A stretch of DNA of 64,000 nucleotides from Paracoccus laeviglucosivorans (lineage in GTDB: Bacteria > Pseudomonadota > Alphaproteobacteria > Rhodobacterales > Rhodobacteraceae), in assembly GCF_900182695.1 (NCBI RefSeq), contig NZ_FXTK01000018.1, positions 23,085-87,084 on the forward strand. Direction: 5' to 3'. Position 1 is the first letter of the stretch. Every line of letters starts with the position of its first letter. This document shows, one piece after another, positions 32,976 through 44,154 of this stretch. The notes beneath the pieces are model-generated. The model did not search any database. It was not told the origin of the DNA and saw nothing but the letters and a program-made list of their open reading frames with translations. Made by a program: the position numbers and the translations under genes.

Positions 32976-35279
32976 ATGGATGCCAACGACCGCATTGCCC
33001 GCAAGATCGCCGCCGAGATCAGCGCGACCCCCGCGCAGGTCATCGCAGCGACCGGGCTTTTGGACGGGGGCGCGACGGTGCCCTTTGTCGCCCGCTATCG
33101 CAAAGAGGTGACGGGCGGTCTGGACGACACGCAATTGCGCAACCTGTCCGAGCGTCTGGCCTATCTGCGTGAACTGGAATCGCGTCGCGCCGCAATCGTC
33201 GAATCGATCAAGGCGCAGGGCAAGCTGACCGAGGATCTGGCCCGCGCCATCGCCGGGGCCGAAACCAAGGCGACGCTTGAGGATATTTACCTGCCCTATA
33301 AGCCCAAGCGCCGCACCAAGGCGATGATCGCCCGCGAAAACGGGCTTGAGCCGCTGCTGCGTGCCATTCAGGACAACCGCGCCGCCGACCCCGAAACGCT
33401 GGCTGCGGGCTATCTGACCGAAGCCGTGGCCGATGTGAAAGCTGCGCTTGACGGCGCACGCGACATTCTGGTCGAGGAATTGTCCGAAAACGCGGTGCTG
33501 CTGGGCCGGCTGCGCGACTTCATGCAGGCCGAGGCGGTCATCCACGCCAAGCTGGTCGAGGGCAAGGAACAGGTTGGTGCCAAGTTCAGCGACTATTTCG
33601 ACCAGCGCGAGAAATGGGCCACCATTCCCGCGCATCGCGCCTTGGCCATCCTGCGCGCCGCCAAGGAAGAAGTCCTGACCATCGAAATCGCCCCCGAGCC
33701 GGAAACAGGCACCGCGCGGGCCGAAGGCATCGTTTCGGCAGCCTTGGGCCGTCTGGGCGAGGGACCGGGCGACAAATGGTTGCGCAAGGTGGCGGGCTGG
33801 TGCTGGCGCGTACGGCTGTCGAATACGATGTATATCGACCTGCTGACCGAACTTCGCACCCGTTCCCATGCCGAGGCGATCCGGGTTTTTGCCCGCAACC
33901 TCAAGGATTTGCTACTCGCCTCGCCCGCGGGTGCCCGCCCGACCATCGGGCTTGATCCGGGCATCCGCACCGGGGTGAAACTTGCTGCCGTCGATGCGAC
34001 GGGCAAGCTGGTTGCCACCGATACGCTGTATCCGTTCCAGCCCAAGAACGATCTGCGCGGGGCCGAAGCCGCCTTGGCTGCTGCCATCGTGAAACACAAG
34101 ATCGAGCTGATCGCCATCGGCAACGGCACGGCCAGCCGCGAAACCGAACGCATGGTGGCCGATGTGTTGAAACGCTTGCCTGCGGGGGTAAAGGCCCCGG
34201 TCAAGGTGATCGTGTCCGAAGCGGGTGCCTCGGTCTATTCCGCGTCGGAACTGGCCGCGCGTGAGTTTCCGGGGCTGGATGTCAGCTTGCGCGGCGCGGT
34301 GTCCATCGCACGCCGCCTGCAGGATCCGTTGGCAGAACTGGTCAAGGTGCCGCCGGAATCCATCGGTGTCGGCCAGTATCAGCATGACGTGGATCAGCGC
34401 CAATTGGCAAAAACGCTGGAGGCCGTGGTCGAAGACGCCGTGAACGCCGTGGGCGTGGACCTGAACACAGCATCCGCCCCTTTGCTTGCGCATGTCGCGG
34501 GGCTTGGCCCGTCGCTGGCGCAGAATATCGTGGCCCATCGCGATGCGGCCGGGGCATTCGCCTCGCGCGCGGCGCTGAAGAAGGTGACGGGGCTTGGGCC
34601 ACGCGCGTTCGAACAATGCGCGGGCTTCCTGCGCATCCGCGACGGCAAAGAGCCGCTGGACGCCTCATCCGTCCACCCCGAGGCTTACGGCGTGGCGCGT
34701 AAGATCGTCGCCGCCTGCGGTCGCGATATTCGCCAGATCATGGGCGACGGCGCGGCGCTGAAAGGCATCCGGGCCGAGCAATTCGTCGATGACAGCTTCG
34801 GCCTGCCCACCATCCGCGACATCCTGTCGGAACTGGAAAAGCCCGGTCGCGACCCACGCCCCAGCTTTGTCACTGCCAGCTTTGCCGATGGGATCGAGGA
34901 CATCAAAGATCTCCGCCCCGGCATGGCGCTGGAGGGGACGGTGACGAACGTTGCGGCTTTCGGCGCATTCGTTGACATCGGTGTGCATCAGGACGGGCTG
35001 GTCCATATCAGCCAGCTTGCCGACCGTTTCGTGAAAGACCCGAACGAGGTCGTTAAGGTCGGCGACGTGGTGAAAGTCCGCGTGACCGAGGTGGACGTGC
35101 CGCGCAAGCGCATTGCATTGACCATGCGCAAAGATGGCGGCAGTTCCGCGCGCGAGGCGCAGGCCGAGCGCAACCCCAAGTCGCAACCTGCACGCGGCCC
35201 GAAAACCGCCAAACCCGCCGCGCCGGAACAGCCCGGCGCGTTGGGGGCCGCACTGCTGAACGCGCTGCGCAAGGGCTGA
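32976..35279 (+). CDS. tex: Tex family RNA-binding transcription accessory protein
   Basis: The 767-residue protein has the complete Tex architecture: an N-terminal helical region (ARKIAAEISATPAQVIAATG, VPFVARYRKEVTGGLDD), a YqgF/RNase H-like domain (TIGLDPGIRTGVKLAAVD near 325), tandem helix-hairpin-helix motifs (NTASAPLLAHVAGLGPSLAQ, ALKKVTGLGPRAFEQC) and a C-terminal S1 domain (GMALEGTVTNVAAFGAFVDIG ... HISQL). Tex binds nucleic acids and affects transcription and stress tolerance. GAAGGAG precedes ATG 32976. It is a single gene between a divergent MarR gene and a convergent pyridoxal kinase gene. A low-complexity basic tail ends the protein. Confidence 0.95.
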   Translation: MDANDRIARKIAAEISATPAQVIAATGLLDGGATVPFVARYRKEVTGGLDDTQLRNLSERLAYLRELESRRAAIVESIKAQGKLTEDLARAIAGAETKATLEDIYLPYKPKRRTKAMIARENGLEPLLRAIQDNRAADPETLAAGYLTEAVADVKAALDGARDILVEELSENAVLLGRLRDFMQAEAVIHAKLVEGKEQVGAKFSDYFDQREKWATIPAHRALAILRAAKEEVLTIEIAPEPETGTARAEGIVSAALGRLGEGPGDKWLRKVAGWCWRVRLSNTMYIDLLTELRTRSHAEAIRVFARNLKDLLLASPAGARPTIGLDPGIRTGVKLAAVDATGKLVATDTLYPFQPKNDLRGAEAALAAAIVKHKIELIAIGNGTASRETERMVADVLKRLPAGVKAPVKVIVSEAGASVYSASELAAREFPGLDVSLRGAVSIARRLQDPLAELVKVPPESIGVGQYQHDVDQRQLAKTLEAVVEDAVNAVGVDLNTASAPLLAHVAGLGPSLAQNIVAHRDAAGAFASRAALKKVTGLGPRAFEQCAGFLRIRDGKEPLDASSVHPEAYGVARKIVAACGRDIRQIMGDGAALKGIRAEQFVDDSFGLPTIRDILSELEKPGRDPRPSFVTASFADGIEDIKDLRPGMALEGTVTNVAAFGAFVDIGVHQDGLVHISQLADRFVKDPNEVVKVGDVVKVRVTEVDVPRKRIALTMRKDGGSSAREAQAERNPKSQPARGPKTAKPAAPEQPGALGAALLNALRKG

Positions 35280-35328
35280 AGGGGCGATATGCCCGCGCCC
35301 GACGTCCCCTCAATGGGGGCGGCGGGTG

Positions 35329-36165
35329 CTACAACGTCAAAAGCGCCGCGCGGAAATCAGGGTCCGACAGCACCACCTCCTTGGTCCCCAGCGCCGCAGC
35401 CCGCGCCAAAGCGCGCGAGGTCTGAACCTGTGCGAACTCCACCGCCGCCGCCAGATCGCGCCCGGAACCCAGCGCCGCCGTAATCAGTCCCAGAAACAAA
35501 TCCCCGGTCCCGGCCATCGCGACAGGCAGACGCGGCGTCGGATGCCTGCTGATCCCCGCGGGCCCCAGGATCACGCTTTCCAGCGTCCCCGGCGCGGTTT
35601 CGCGCAGCGCACATCCGGTTGCGATCAGATGCGCGCCCGGCGCCATACGCAGATCCGCAAAAGCCCGCGGCAGATCAGCCAGTTCCCGAATGGGCTGCCC
35701 GGTCAGATAGGCGATCTCGAACGGGTTGGGCGAGGCGATGTCGGCAAGCGGCAGCAGCGCATCCTTCAGCACTGTCGCAATCGCTTCGGGGACATACAGC
35801 CCCGGCGATTCGTCCCCCATCACCGGATCGCACAGATAGGTCAGGCCGGGGTTCACCGCCTTGGCGCGTCGGATAAATTCCGCCGTCATCAGCGCAATCT
35901 CGACCGAGCCGATATAGCCTGTAACCACATATCGCGCCCGCTCGGGCAGGCCGCGTTCCCACACCCCCTGCAGCAGATCGGCAAAATGATCGGCAGGCAT
36001 CGCGCGGCCGCGCAGCGTCGGATAATCCGGCGTGTTCGAAAACACCACCGTCGGGACCGGCGCGACGTTCAGCCCAGCGGCCAGCATGGGAAACACCGCC
36101 GCCGAATTGCCGACATGGCCCAGAACCACCTGGCTTTGAATGGAAATAACCAAAGGTGGGGTCAT
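35329..36165 (-). CDS. pdxY: Pyridoxal kinase PdxY
   Basis: The 278-residue ribokinase-fold enzyme phosphorylates pyridoxal in the B6 salvage pathway. Motifs include the N-terminal ISIQSQVVLGHVGNSAAVFP, VVTGYIGS near 80, LCDPVMGDE near 110, NPFEIAYLTG, and the catalytic GTGDLFLGL in the C-terminal third. It overlaps the upstream MOSC gene by ATGA, so the two are co-translated. The 49-base region to the convergent tex stop is GC-rich and can fold, but I see no clear U-tract. Confidence 0.92.
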   Translation of the reverse strand: MTPPLVISIQSQVVLGHVGNSAAVFPMLAAGLNVAPVPTVVFSNTPDYPTLRGRAMPADHFADLLQGVWERGLPERARYVVTGYIGSVEIALMTAEFIRRAKAVNPGLTYLCDPVMGDESPGLYVPEAIATVLKDALLPLADIASPNPFEIAYLTGQPIRELADLPRAFADLRMAPGAHLIATGCALRETAPGTLESVILGPAGISRHPTPRLPVAMAGTGDLFLGLITAALGSGRDLAAAVEFAQVQTSRALARAAALGTKEVVLSDPDFRAALLTL

Positions 36166-36842
36166 GCGTTGCCCTCAAGCCGCTTGGACCAATCCTCGAC
36201 CTTGCCGCTGTCCAGACGGCGGACGGCATAGCGCCGCCAGCCTTCGGCCAGCACGTCCAGCGTGGCGATACCTTGCAATTCGCCAAGGTTCAGCCGGTCC
36301 ACATACAGCGCCCGCCAAAGCCGTTGCAGCGTCCATTCCGGGGCCAGCCGGTCGATCAGCTCCAGCCGGTCACCGGGTGCAACCCGGCCGGCCTGCAGAA
36401 CGCGATAATACCAACCCGTGCGCCCGGTGTCCTGCACCATCCGCGCCAGTTTCGGCACGCCGAACCGCTGGGTCAGCTTCCAGCACGGCTGCCGCCCCTG
36501 ACTGACCTGCACCAATGCCGAGCCTAGTCGGAAGATGTCGCCGACCGCGACATTCGCCTCGGTCATCCCAATGGTAGAGATGTTTTCGCCAAACGCCCCC
36601 GGTGCTTGCAGCAGCGGCTGGGTGCCAAGGTCTGCCCGCCATGCGGCGTAATGGTCAAAGGGATAGTGATGCACGGCCTTTTCCGGGCCGCCATGCACGC
36701 GGCGGTCGGCCTGTTCGTCGCCCGCGAACCCCTCGGGGCCAAGGTCCAGCGCGTCGGTCACCGGGCGCTTATCGATCCCGCTCAGCTGGTCGCTGCCGGG
36801 CAGGGGGGCTGCACGCCCCGTCAAAAGGGTGATGCTGGTCAT
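36162..36842 (-). CDS. MOSC domain protein (YiiM-like)
   Basis: The 226-residue protein is a MOSC-domain protein of the YiiM type. Visible features are the N-terminal KRPVTDALDLGPEGFAGDEQ, RVHGGPEKAVHHYP near 48-61, FGENISTIGM, and the conserved cysteine in RQPCWKLTQRFG around residue 120, thought to bind the molybdenum cofactor. E. coli YiiM helps reduce N-hydroxylated base analogues using the cofactor. It is the first gene of a two-gene unit with pdxY. The start ATG 36842 is the only well-placed one. The physiological substrate is unknown. Confidence 0.85.
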   Translation of the reverse strand: MTSITLLTGRAAPLPGSDQLSGIDKRPVTDALDLGPEGFAGDEQADRRVHGGPEKAVHHYPFDHYAAWRADLGTQPLLQAPGAFGENISTIGMTEANVAVGDIFRLGSALVQVSQGRQPCWKLTQRFGVPKLARMVQDTGRTGWYYRVLQAGRVAPGDRLELIDRLAPEWTLQRLWRALYVDRLNLGELQGIATLDVLAEGWRRYAVRRLDSGKVEDWSKRLEGNA

Positions 36843-36904
36843 GGGGCTGATACTGGCTTTCGGATGCGCCAGATTAGCGCGTCACGCGGCCTTCACAAGG
36901 CGAA

Positions 36905-36928
36905 ACGCCCGCCTTTTCAGGCGGGCGT
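36905..36928 (-). terminator. Terminator hairpin after nrdF
   Basis: A perfect 9-bp stem ACGCCCGCC/GGCGGGCGT with a six-base loop begins six bases beyond the nrdF stop on the minus strand. The trailing T-run is short (TTTCG). Confidence 0.6.
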
Positions 36929-36933
36929 CGGGG

Positions 36934-37917
<984 letters not shown>

Positions 37918-37932
37918 TTATTCGAATTGAGG

Positions 37933-40059
37933 TTACAGGGTGCAGGAGACGCAGCCTTGCACCTCGGTCCCTTCAAGCGCGGTCTGGCGCAAACGGATAT
38001 AATAGATCGTCTTGATGCCCTTTTTCCACGCGTAGATCTGGGCACGGTTGATGTCGCGCGTCGTCGCCTCTGCGGGAAAGAACAGCGTCAGCGACAGGCC
38101 CTGATCGACATGCTCGGTCGCGGCGGCATAGGTGTCGATGATCGCATCCGGCCCGATTTCATAGGCATCGCGATAATATTCAAGGTTTTCGTTATCCATG
38201 AAGGCGGCAGGATAATAAACCCGACCGATCTTGCCTTCCTTGCGAATCTCGATCTTGGCAACGATCGGGTGGATCGAACTGGTCGAGTTGTTGATATAGC
38301 TGATCGAGCCGGTCGGCGGCACAGCTTGCAGGTTGCGGTTATATAGCCCGTCCTTCATCACGGCGTCTTTCAGCGCCGCCCAGTCTTCGCGCGTCGGAAG
38401 CTGGATATTTTCAAAGACACGGGTCACATCGTCCGAAACCGGCAACCAATCCCGGTCGGTGTATTTGTCGAAAAAGGTTCCATCTGCGTATTTCGACTTG
38501 TCGAAATCCTTGAAGCTATGGCCTTTTTCCTTTGCCAGCAGGTTCGATGCGCGGATTGCATGATAAGCGATCGCGGCGAAATAAACGCTGGTGAATTCAA
38601 CGCCTTCTGGCGATCCGTAATGGATATGCTCGCGGGCAAGGAAGCCATGCAGGTTCATTTGGCCAAGGCCGATCGCATGGGCTTCGTCATTGCCGCGACG
38701 GATCGACGGGACAGAGTCGATGGCCGACATTTCCGAAACGGCCGTCAGCGCACGCACGGCAGCTTCGATTGTCGCACCAAAATCCGGGCCATCCATCGTT
38801 GCCGCGATATTCAACGAGCCGAGGTTGCAAGAAATGTCCGTGCCCATGTGGGAATAAGACAGGTCTTCGTTGAATTCGCTGGCCTCGTTGACCTGCAAAA
38901 TCTCAGAGCACAGGTTCGACATGGTGATGCGGCCATGCACGGGATTGGCGCGGTTCACCGTATCCTCGAACATGATATAGGGGTAGCCGCTTTCGAACTG
39001 AATTTCCGCGATGGTCTGGAAGAATTCGCGGGCGTTGATCTTTTTCTTTTTGATGCGCTTGTCATCAACCATCTCGGCGTATTTCTCACTGACCGAGATT
39101 TCCGAGAAGGGGACGCCATAGATCTTCTCGACGTCATGCGGCGAAAAAAGATACATATCGGCGTTCTTCTTGGCCAGTTCAAAAGTCACATCGGGAATGA
39201 CCACGCCAAGCGAAAGCGTCTTGATACGGATTTTCTCATCCGCATTTTCGCGCTTCGTGTCAAGAAAGCGCAGAATGTCCGGGTGATGCGCGTTCAGATA
39301 AACCGCGCCTGCGCCCTGACGTGCTCCAAGCTGGTTGGCATAGCTGAAGCTGTCTTCCAGCAGCTTCATCACCGGAATGACGCCCGAGGATTGGTTTTCA
39401 ATTCCCTTGATCGGCGCACCCGCTTCGCGCAGGTTCGTCAGCATCAAGGCAACGCCGCCGCCACGCTTGGACAATTGCAGGGCCGAGTTGATCGAGCGGC
39501 CAATGGATTCCATATTGTCTTCCAGCCGCAGCAGGAAACAGGAAATCAATTCGCCACGCGATTTCTTGCCGGCATTCAGGAAAGTCGGCGTTGCGGGCTG
39601 GAAACGGCCCGACAGGATTTCATGCATGAAGCTCATGGCCAAAGTCTCATCGCCGCGCGCCAGCGCAAGCGAGACCATGACGACGCGGTCTTCGTAACGT
39701 TCCAGATAACGCTGCCCGTCGCGGGTTTTCAGCGTATAGCTGGTGTAATATTTGAACGCGCCAAGGAAGGTCGGGAAACGGAATTTCCGTTCATATGCGG
39801 CATCCCAGATCGCGCGTTGGAAGTTCTTGGAATATTGATCCAGAACTTCGGGTTCGTAATAACCTTCGTCGACGAGATAGCGCAGCTTTTCGTCGAGGTT
39901 ATGGAAAAAGACGGTGTTCTGATTGACGTGCTGCAGGAAATACTGCCGCGCGGCCTTGCGATCCGCGTCAAAGCGGATGCGGCCTTCGCCGTCGTAAAGG
40001 TTCAGCATCGCATTAAGCGCGTGGTAGTCCAGCTCGGCCTTTACGCCATCGTCAAGCAT
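37933..40059 (-). CDS. nrdE: Ribonucleotide reductase class Ib, alpha subunit NrdE
   Basis: The 708-residue catalytic subunit reduces ribonucleoside diphosphates. It has the short N-terminus typical of NrdE with no full ATP cone, [15 protein letters not shown] with a redox cysteine, the loop [29 protein letters not shown] with the thiyl-radical cysteine, and [15 protein letters not shown]. The C-terminal redox pair is in QGCVSCTL and is regenerated by the glutaredoxin-like NrdH. The ATG at 40059 lies inside nrdI, giving a 19-base overlap and translational coupling. Confidence 0.96.
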   Translation of the reverse strand: MLDDGVKAELDYHALNAMLNLYDGEGRIRFDADRKAARQYFLQHVNQNTVFFHNLDEKLRYLVDEGYYEPEVLDQYSKNFQRAIWDAAYERKFRFPTFLGAFKYYTSYTLKTRDGQRYLERYEDRVVMVSLALARGDETLAMSFMHEILSGRFQPATPTFLNAGKKSRGELISCFLLRLEDNMESIGRSINSALQLSKRGGGVALMLTNLREAGAPIKGIENQSSGVIPVMKLLEDSFSYANQLGARQGAGAVYLNAHHPDILRFLDTKRENADEKIRIKTLSLGVVIPDVTFELAKKNADMYLFSPHDVEKIYGVPFSEISVSEKYAEMVDDKRIKKKKINAREFFQTIAEIQFESGYPYIMFEDTVNRANPVHGRITMSNLCSEILQVNEASEFNEDLSYSHMGTDISCNLGSLNIAATMDGPDFGATIEAAVRALTAVSEMSAIDSVPSIRRGNDEAHAIGLGQMNLHGFLAREHIHYGSPEGVEFTSVYFAAIAYHAIRASNLLAKEKGHSFKDFDKSKYADGTFFDKYTDRDWLPVSDDVTRVFENIQLPTREDWAALKDAVMKDGLYNRNLQAVPPTGSISYINNSTSSIHPIVAKIEIRKEGKIGRVYYPAAFMDNENLEYYRDAYEIGPDAIIDTYAAATEHVDQGLSLTLFFPAEATTRDINRAQIYAWKKGIKTIYYIRLRQTALEGTEVQGCVSCTL

Positions 40060-40457
40060 TCTGTCCCCCAGAATTTTTCAAGCCCTGCACGGACGCGGGC
40101 AATATCGTCTTCGGTCCCCGCAAGCTCAAATCGATAAAGCTGCGGCACGTTGCATTTCTCGGCGATGACCCGGCCCGAAAGGGCAAAGGTCGCGCCAAAA
40201 TTCCGGTTTCCCGCGGCGATGACGCCGCGGATAAGGGCCCGGCGACCCGGATCGTTCAAAAAGCGGATCACCTGTTTGGGGACCGCACCGCGACCCTCGC
40301 CATCGGCAAAGGTCGGGGTCATCAGCACATAGGGCAGCGCGGGTTCGGGCATGGCATCTGCGGGCGAAATCGGGATCCGCGCCGCACTCAGCCCCAGCCG
40401 CGCCACGAAACGCGCGGTATTCCCCGAGGCCGAGGAGAAATAGACCAACCCACCCAT
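40041..40457 (-). CDS. nrdI: NrdI flavodoxin-like protein
   Basis: The 138-residue protein is a flavodoxin-like NrdI that supplies oxidant to assemble the dimanganese-tyrosyl cofactor of NrdF. Motifs are the FMN phosphate loop [13 protein letters not shown] near residue 4, [22 protein letters not shown] and the [16 protein letters not shown] flavin loop. ATG 40457 follows AAGGGCG; a longer in-frame start overlaps nrdH and is not needed. It lies five bases after nrdH and overlaps nrdE. Confidence 0.93.
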   Translation of the reverse strand: MGGLVYFSSASGNTARFVARLGLSAARIPISPADAMPEPALPYVLMTPTFADGEGRGAVPKQVIRFLNDPGRRALIRGVIAAGNRNFGATFALSGRVIAEKCNVPQLYRFELAGTEDDIARVRAGLEKFWGTECLTMA

Positions 40458-40462
40458 CGCCC

Positions 40463-40684
40463 TTAGGAAAGGCGGCCGATCATGTCGGGACGGAAGCCCG
40501 CCCAATGCGCGTCGCCAGCGACGACGACGGGCGCCTGACGATAACCCAACGAGGTGACAAGCTGCATGGCCGCGTCGTCTTCGGTCAGGTCGATGATGTC
40601 ATATGCCAGCCCGCGTGCATCCAGCGCGCGGGTGGTTGCGGTGCACTGCACGCAGGCGGGTTTGGAGTAGACGGTGATGCTCAT
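40463..40684 (-). CDS. nrdH: NrdH glutaredoxin-like electron donor
   Basis: The 73-residue protein is a glutaredoxin-like NrdH with the redox motif CVQC at residues 11-14, the usual [11 protein letters not shown] after it, and the C-terminal [19 protein letters not shown]. It passes electrons from thioredoxin reductase to the C-terminal cysteines of NrdE. It is first in the nrdHIEF operon. GAGG is four bases before the ATG. The nearest regulatory sites seen (NrdR-like boxes) lie 175 to 220 bases upstream, which implies a long leader. Confidence 0.95.
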   Translation of the reverse strand: MSITVYSKPACVQCTATTRALDARGLAYDIIDLTEDDAAMQLVTSLGYRQAPVVVAGDAHWAGFRPDMIGRLS

Positions 40685-40858
40685 TGCCTCATATCCTTTT
40701 TTCGTCTGTCATGTCGTGGCGATCTTTCCGCAATAGCCTTGCTGTCGCCTTGTCGCGCGATGGTTGGCGCTGTCCGATCGTGTCATTAGCTACTTGCAGT
40801 TGCGTGACAGACCGGAAGGCGGAAATTCGACCCCGACTCGTCACCTCAAGCTCGCTCA

Positions 40859-40874
40859 CCCACTATATAGACAT
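40859..40874. promoter_or_regulatory. NrdR-like box 1 (nrdH-proximal, degenerate)
   Basis: The core CTATATAG at 40863-40870 resembles the NrdR consensus acaCwAtATaTwGtgt but is two bases shorter between C and G. Its centre is about 30 bases from the second box, close to the 31-32 base spacing typical for NrdR pairs. On the minus strand TATATA here may double as the -10 element. Confidence 0.5.
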
Positions 40875-40888
40875 TCTTCGATGGTTGC

Positions 40889-40904
40889 CACCTATATATA
40901 GCCG
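40889..40904. promoter_or_regulatory. NrdR-like box 2 (nrdH-distal)
   Basis: CACCTATATATAGCCG matches all invariant central positions of the NrdR consensus (CwAtATaTwG). Paired with the box at 40859 it marks the nrd promoter as a likely target of the ATP/dATP-sensing repressor NrdR, whose gene is not in this window. Confidence 0.65.
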
Positions 40905-41157
40905 CTCAAAGCGGGAACATTTCGTTGCTTGCTGTTTGGCAAAGGCGTTTCCAGCCCGCCTTGCAGGAAAGCGAGAAGATGCGTTTTCTATTGATGGTTG
41001 TGCTGCCCCGCGTCTGGCGGGGCGCTGCTTCTAACCCCGGTCAGACGTGGCGTCCATATCAAAACCGACCGCGCTGCGTCACTTTTCACAAGCCCCGTGA
41101 CGGTTGCCGTTCCCGCCCTGCAGTGCCAATCTGACGGCTGCAATCAGGAGGGCTGAA

Positions 41158-41586
41158 ATGAAAATCCGCTATCTGCACACGATGGTGCGCGTTCTGGATC
41201 TGGACCGCAGCATGGAGTTCTTCCGCCTGCTGGGCCTTGAGGAGACGCGCCGGGTCGAAAACGACAAGGGTCGCTTCACGCTGGTCTTCATGGCTCCGCC
41301 GGATCAGCCGGAATGCCCGGTCGAGCTGACGTGGAACTGGGACGGGGATGACGGCTTGCCTTCGGACAGCCGCCATTTCGGGCATCTGGCCTACCGGGTC
41401 GAGAATATCTACGAGATGTGCCAGAAGCTGATGGATGCGGGCGTCACCATCAACCGTCCGCCGCGCGACGGTCACATGGCATTCGTGCGCAGCCCCGACA
41501 ATATCTCGATCGAGATATTGCAGGAAGGCGAGCATCTGCCGCCGCAGGAGCCATGGGCCAGCATGGGCAATACCGGGCACTGGTAA
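41158..41586 (+). CDS. gloA: Lactoylglutathione lyase (glyoxalase I)
   Basis: The 142-residue metalloenzyme converts the methylglyoxal-glutathione hemithioacetal to S-lactoylglutathione. It has the N-terminal YLHTMVRVLDLDRSMEFF with the first His ligand, LGLEETRR, VELTWNWD with Glu, HFGHLAYRVENIYE with the second His, and SPDNISIEILQ with the final Glu. Two vicinal-oxygen-chelate repeats fill the length. GGAGG precedes ATG 41158. It converges on the LdtR-like gene with 30 bases between stops. Confidence 0.92.
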   Translation: MKIRYLHTMVRVLDLDRSMEFFRLLGLEETRRVENDKGRFTLVFMAPPDQPECPVELTWNWDGDDGLPSDSRHFGHLAYRVENIYEMCQKLMDAGVTINRPPRDGHMAFVRSPDNISIEILQEGEHLPPQEPWASMGNTGHW

Positions 41587-41616
41587 GCCCTTGGGCGCGG
41601 GCGGCGTGTCCGCGCC

Positions 41617-42159
41617 TTAGTAGATATACCTGATCTGTTCGATCCAATAGCGTTCGACGCGGCGCCATTGCAGGTTCACCGCCTCGATCGCGGGGTCGTC
41701 CAGAATGCCCGAAACCTCCAGATCGCTGGCATGACGCGCGAAAAGCGCCGTGACGTGGTCGCGCACATCCTGACCTTCGCGCGTCAGACGGACCCGGACC
41801 GCGCGGCGGTCCGTTTCGCTGCGTTCATGATGGACATAGCCCAATTCCACCAGCTTTTTCAGGTTATAGCTGACGTTCGAGCCCTGATACATTCCACGGG
41901 ACCGCAACTCGCCCGCCGTCACCTCGGCCGTGCCAAGATTATATAGCAACAGCGCCTGAATCGGGTTCAGGTCCGAACGTCCAAGCCGCTCGAATTCGTC
42001 TTTGACCAGATCCTGAAGCAGCCGGTGCAGCCGTTCCAGAATTTGCAGGCTTTCAAGATACGCCTCGGTCCGGGTGGCCGCCGCGACGGGCCGAAGGGCT
42101 GGCACCGGACGGACGGGGCTGGGGCTGCGCTGGGGCATGGCGGTTTCCGTTCTATTCAT
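41617..42159 (-). CDS. LdtR-like MarR-family regulator
   Basis: The 180-residue protein is a winged-helix regulator closely resembling LdtR, a MarR-type protein conserved in alphaproteobacteria that in Liberibacter controls an L,D-transpeptidase gene. The shared core is LNPIQALLLYNLGTAEVTAGEL and GSNVSYNLKKLVELGYVHHERS with the wing DRRAVRVRLT. A proline/alanine-rich N-terminal extension of about 30 residues precedes it; a second ATG eight codons in is possible. No L,D-transpeptidase gene is adjacent, so the target must be elsewhere. Confidence 0.85.
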   Translation of the reverse strand: MNRTETAMPQRSPSPVRPVPALRPVAAATRTEAYLESLQILERLHRLLQDLVKDEFERLGRSDLNPIQALLLYNLGTAEVTAGELRSRGMYQGSNVSYNLKKLVELGYVHHERSETDRRAVRVRLTREGQDVRDHVTALFARHASDLEVSGILDDPAIEAVNLQWRRVERYWIEQIRYIY

Positions 42160-42227
42160 GTCCTGATGAACATGGGCGGAAAAGCCGAATCTTAGGTTAA
42201 TGCCCGCATCCTAGATCGCTAAAATTT

Positions 42228-42506
42228 TCACGATTTCGGCGTCAGCCGTGCCGCTGCAAAATCCGCGATCCGGTCCAGCAGCGCCGAAATTTGCGCGGGG
42301 CCTGGATGTTCGCCCGAAAGACGCGCCGTAACCCACAGGTAAAGGTCCTGATCGTTTTCGTTCAGCATCGTTTCATAAAGATCGACCTCATCGTCGGTCA
42401 GGCCCGGCAGTTCCGTGTCCGAAAACGGTCCAAGGATCAGGTCCATCTCTTTCATGCCGCGCCGCCAGCTGCGCATCCGCAACCGTTTCAGCCTTGCCTC
42501 GTCCAA
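42228..42506 (-). CDS. sdhE: FAD assembly factor SdhE (DUF339)
   Basis: The 92-residue protein is an SdhE/SDHAF2-type factor that promotes covalent FAD attachment to succinate dehydrogenase flavoprotein. Its RMRSWRRGMKEMDLILGPF block is the family signature, with the RG residues that contact SdhA, followed by an acidic DEVDLYETMLNENDQDLYLW helix. The best start is TTG at 42506, preceded by GGAGGCGAAAAC. It is divergent from the aspartate aminotransferase gene. Its length is normal for the family. No sdh gene is nearby. Confidence 0.85.
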   Translation of the reverse strand: MDEARLKRLRMRSWRRGMKEMDLILGPFSDTELPGLTDDEVDLYETMLNENDQDLYLWVTARLSGEHPGPAQISALLDRIADFAAARLTPKS

Positions 42507-42549
42507 GTTTTCGCCTCCGGCTTGCCTGCCCGCAATGTGACGCCTATGA

Positions 42550-43782
<1,233 letters not shown>

Positions 43783-43794
43783 GCAGCCCCGAAC

Positions 43795-44049
43795 TTACCA
43801 CATATGGCGGCGCAGCGCCTCGCCCTCGACGGGTTTCATCACCTTATCAGGCGCGGCGCTGATCACGCCAATATCCCATAGCAGATGCTCCGGCAGATCG
43901 GCCAAAGCCTGTCGCGTCGCCGGGTCATCCAGCGCCGACATGCGGTCGGCGCATAGGGTCTGCTTATCGGTCGTTTTCAGACCAAGCAGCATAAGAAGCC
44001 TGTCGGCAAACCCGATGGTCTGCCGTTCCGTTGCAAAATTCTGTGCCAT
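43795..44049 (-). CDS. Small protein of unknown function, distantly DUF1127-like
   Basis: The 84-residue product has a central QALADLPEHLLWDIGV segment that resembles the LxDLxxHLLxDIGL pattern of DUF1127/YjiS proteins, but the arginine-rich tail is weak (GEALRRHMW). DUF1127 proteins are small, often stress-induced and in some bacteria bind RNA or affect phosphate and C1 metabolism. ATG 44049 has GGAG nine bases upstream. It is divergent from a LysR regulator with an inverted repeat between them, so it may be that regulator's target. Function unknown. Confidence 0.65.
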   Translation of the reverse strand: MAQNFATERQTIGFADRLLMLLGLKTTDKQTLCADRMSALDDPATRQALADLPEHLLWDIGVISAAPDKVMKPVEGEALRRHMW

Positions 44050-44076
44050 TGCTTTTACTCCGCAATGCGCCATGGG

Positions 44077-44093
44077 TTGATGGGCATGCTCAA
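44077..44093. promoter_or_regulatory. LysR-box-like inverted repeat TTGA-N9-TCAA
   Basis: TTGATGGGCATGCTCAA fits the T-N11-A LysR form and lies in the 105-base divergent region between the small gene (start 44049) and the LysR gene (start 44155). Confidence 0.45.
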
Positions 44094-44154
44094 CATGCTA
44101 TTGTCACAGGGCTTTTACCAACAAAGCCTCAGCACAGGTTCATAAGGCAACCTT

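Larger units (their letters stand above)
40685..41157. other. 473-base intergenic region between nrdHIEF and gloA
   Basis: No gene is supported here: frames are short and lack ribosome sites. The region is richer in A/T than its surroundings around 40860-40905, where the two NrdR-like boxes lie. A 7-bp hairpin GCCCCGC/GCGGGGC occurs at 41005-41023 without a U-tract. The part between the boxes and nrdH would be transcribed as an untranslated leader of about 170 bases. Confidence 0.6.

Noticed and set aside
32841..33869. Long upstream extension of the MarR gene frame
   Set aside because: It would be antisense to tex and has no similarity to MarR proteins; MarR homology begins near 32840.
40685..40858. 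A cobalamin riboswitch or other structured RNA in the nrdH leader
   Set aside because: No B12-box-like or other known conserved core is visible, and class Ib enzymes do not depend on B12.
41005..41023. Hairpin GCCCCGC/GCGGGGC as a terminator
   Set aside because: The stem is only seven base pairs and has no U-tract on either strand; no gene ends next to it.
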